DNA of 12,249 nt, taken from JBGTLA01 sp041744375. Its GTDB lineage: Bacteria; Actinomycetota; Acidimicrobiia; Spongiisociales; ZC4RG35. Under the pieces are notes generated by a model. That model saw only the letters and a list, made by a program, of their open reading frames with translations. It was not told the origin of the DNA and did no database searches. The stretch covers positions 1-12,249 of the forward strand of contig JBGTLA010000135.1 in assembly GCA_041744375.1 (NCBI GenBank), read 5' to 3'. The translations under genes and the position numbers were made by a program. This document shows positions 12,048 to 12,249 of the stretch, piece by piece. Numbering within the stretch: the stretch's first letter is position 1; each line of letters starts with the position of its first letter.

Positions 12048-12249
12048 ATGTCAGAGACACGGAGAAAGTATGACCCCGAGTTCCGTGAGGGAGCGGTGCG
12101 GATCGTGAGGAGACGGGCAAGCCGATCGCTCGTGTCGCCGACGATCTTGGTATCCATCCGGGCACGTTGGGGAACTGGGTGAAAAAGGACCGGATGGAGA
12201 GGGGCGAGGCCGAAGGTCTCAGCTCCGATGAGCGGGCGGAGCTGAATCA
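12048..12249 (+). pseudogene. IS3-type transposase OrfA, N-terminus, frameshifted (runs off right edge)
   Basis: ATG 12048 has an AAGGAGGAG ribosome site. It reads MSETRRKYDPEFREGAVRIV, the start of the IS3-family OrfA helix-turn-helix. At about 12109 the frame breaks. Adding one G after GTGAGG (12105-12110) restores the expected continuation, RETGKPIARVADDLGIHPGT, then LGNWVKKDRMERGE, to the window edge. OrfA binds the IS ends and is fused to OrfB by frameshifting further downstream; a break this early is not the programmed site. It is either a decayed copy or a sequencing error. OrfB lies outside the window. Confidence 0.75.

Noticed and set aside
9700..12249. Second copy of the tRNA-Val(CAC) 3' end marking the right end of element 2
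   Set aside because: I scanned for TTCGATCCCAGTAGCGCCC and shorter pieces and found none; the end lies outside the window or has been lost.

Overview
The window looks like high-GC actinobacterial DNA (Actinomycetota, perhaps Acidimicrobiia; the class is a guess). Signs are the high GC, short ATGA-overlapping genes, leaderless promoter architecture, and small actinobacterial families such as the metallopeptidase and the 131-aa coiled-coil protein. It is an accessory region in which two tRNA-Val loci about 1 kb apart each carry an integrated element.

Element 1 runs from beyond the left edge to about 7116. Its layout matches a phage-inducible chromosomal island (PICI), a type of phage satellite. 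Reading left from a divergent switch at about 5217-5275 is one tightly coupled operon: a small HTH/excisionase-like protein, a Spo11/TopoVI-A-like Toprim protein, a PrimPol primase-polymerase, a RepA-like AAA ATPase, a 181-bp array of about a dozen GGGACAC sites (candidate origin), two small proteins, a P27-like terminase small subunit, a small unknown, an HNH endonuclease and two more small unknowns. The last of these is cut by an IS630-type insertion sequence at the left edge. Reading right from the switch are an XRE repressor and a tyrosine integrase that carries a 1-nt frameshift. The element ends in the 3' half of a tRNA, apparently tRNA-Val(GAC), at 7072-7116. No large terminase, portal, capsid or tail gene is visible, so the DNA fits an element that replicates itself and supplies its own packaging specificity. 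The left end is outside the window, so a prophage remnant or a capsid-encoding satellite cannot be excluded.

The stretch 7117-8143 looks like core chromosome: a strong hairpin after the tRNA end, a 131-aa actinobacterial coiled-coil protein, and a short zinc metallopeptidase. It ends at an intact tRNA-Val(CAC) at 8144-8215.

Element 2 starts at that tRNA: an integrase reading toward the tRNA, an excisionase-like HTH protein, a 550-bp gene-poor region with five 11-bp tandem repeats (candidate iterons or operators), a possible 25-aa ORF, an 18-bp perfect palindrome, and a protein that combines a ribbon-helix-helix-like domain, a coiled coil and a C-terminal SEC-C zinc motif. Its right attachment site was not found. 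A four-TM membrane protein, a 370-bp stretch without a clear gene, and a frameshifted IS3-type transposase N-terminus complete the window.
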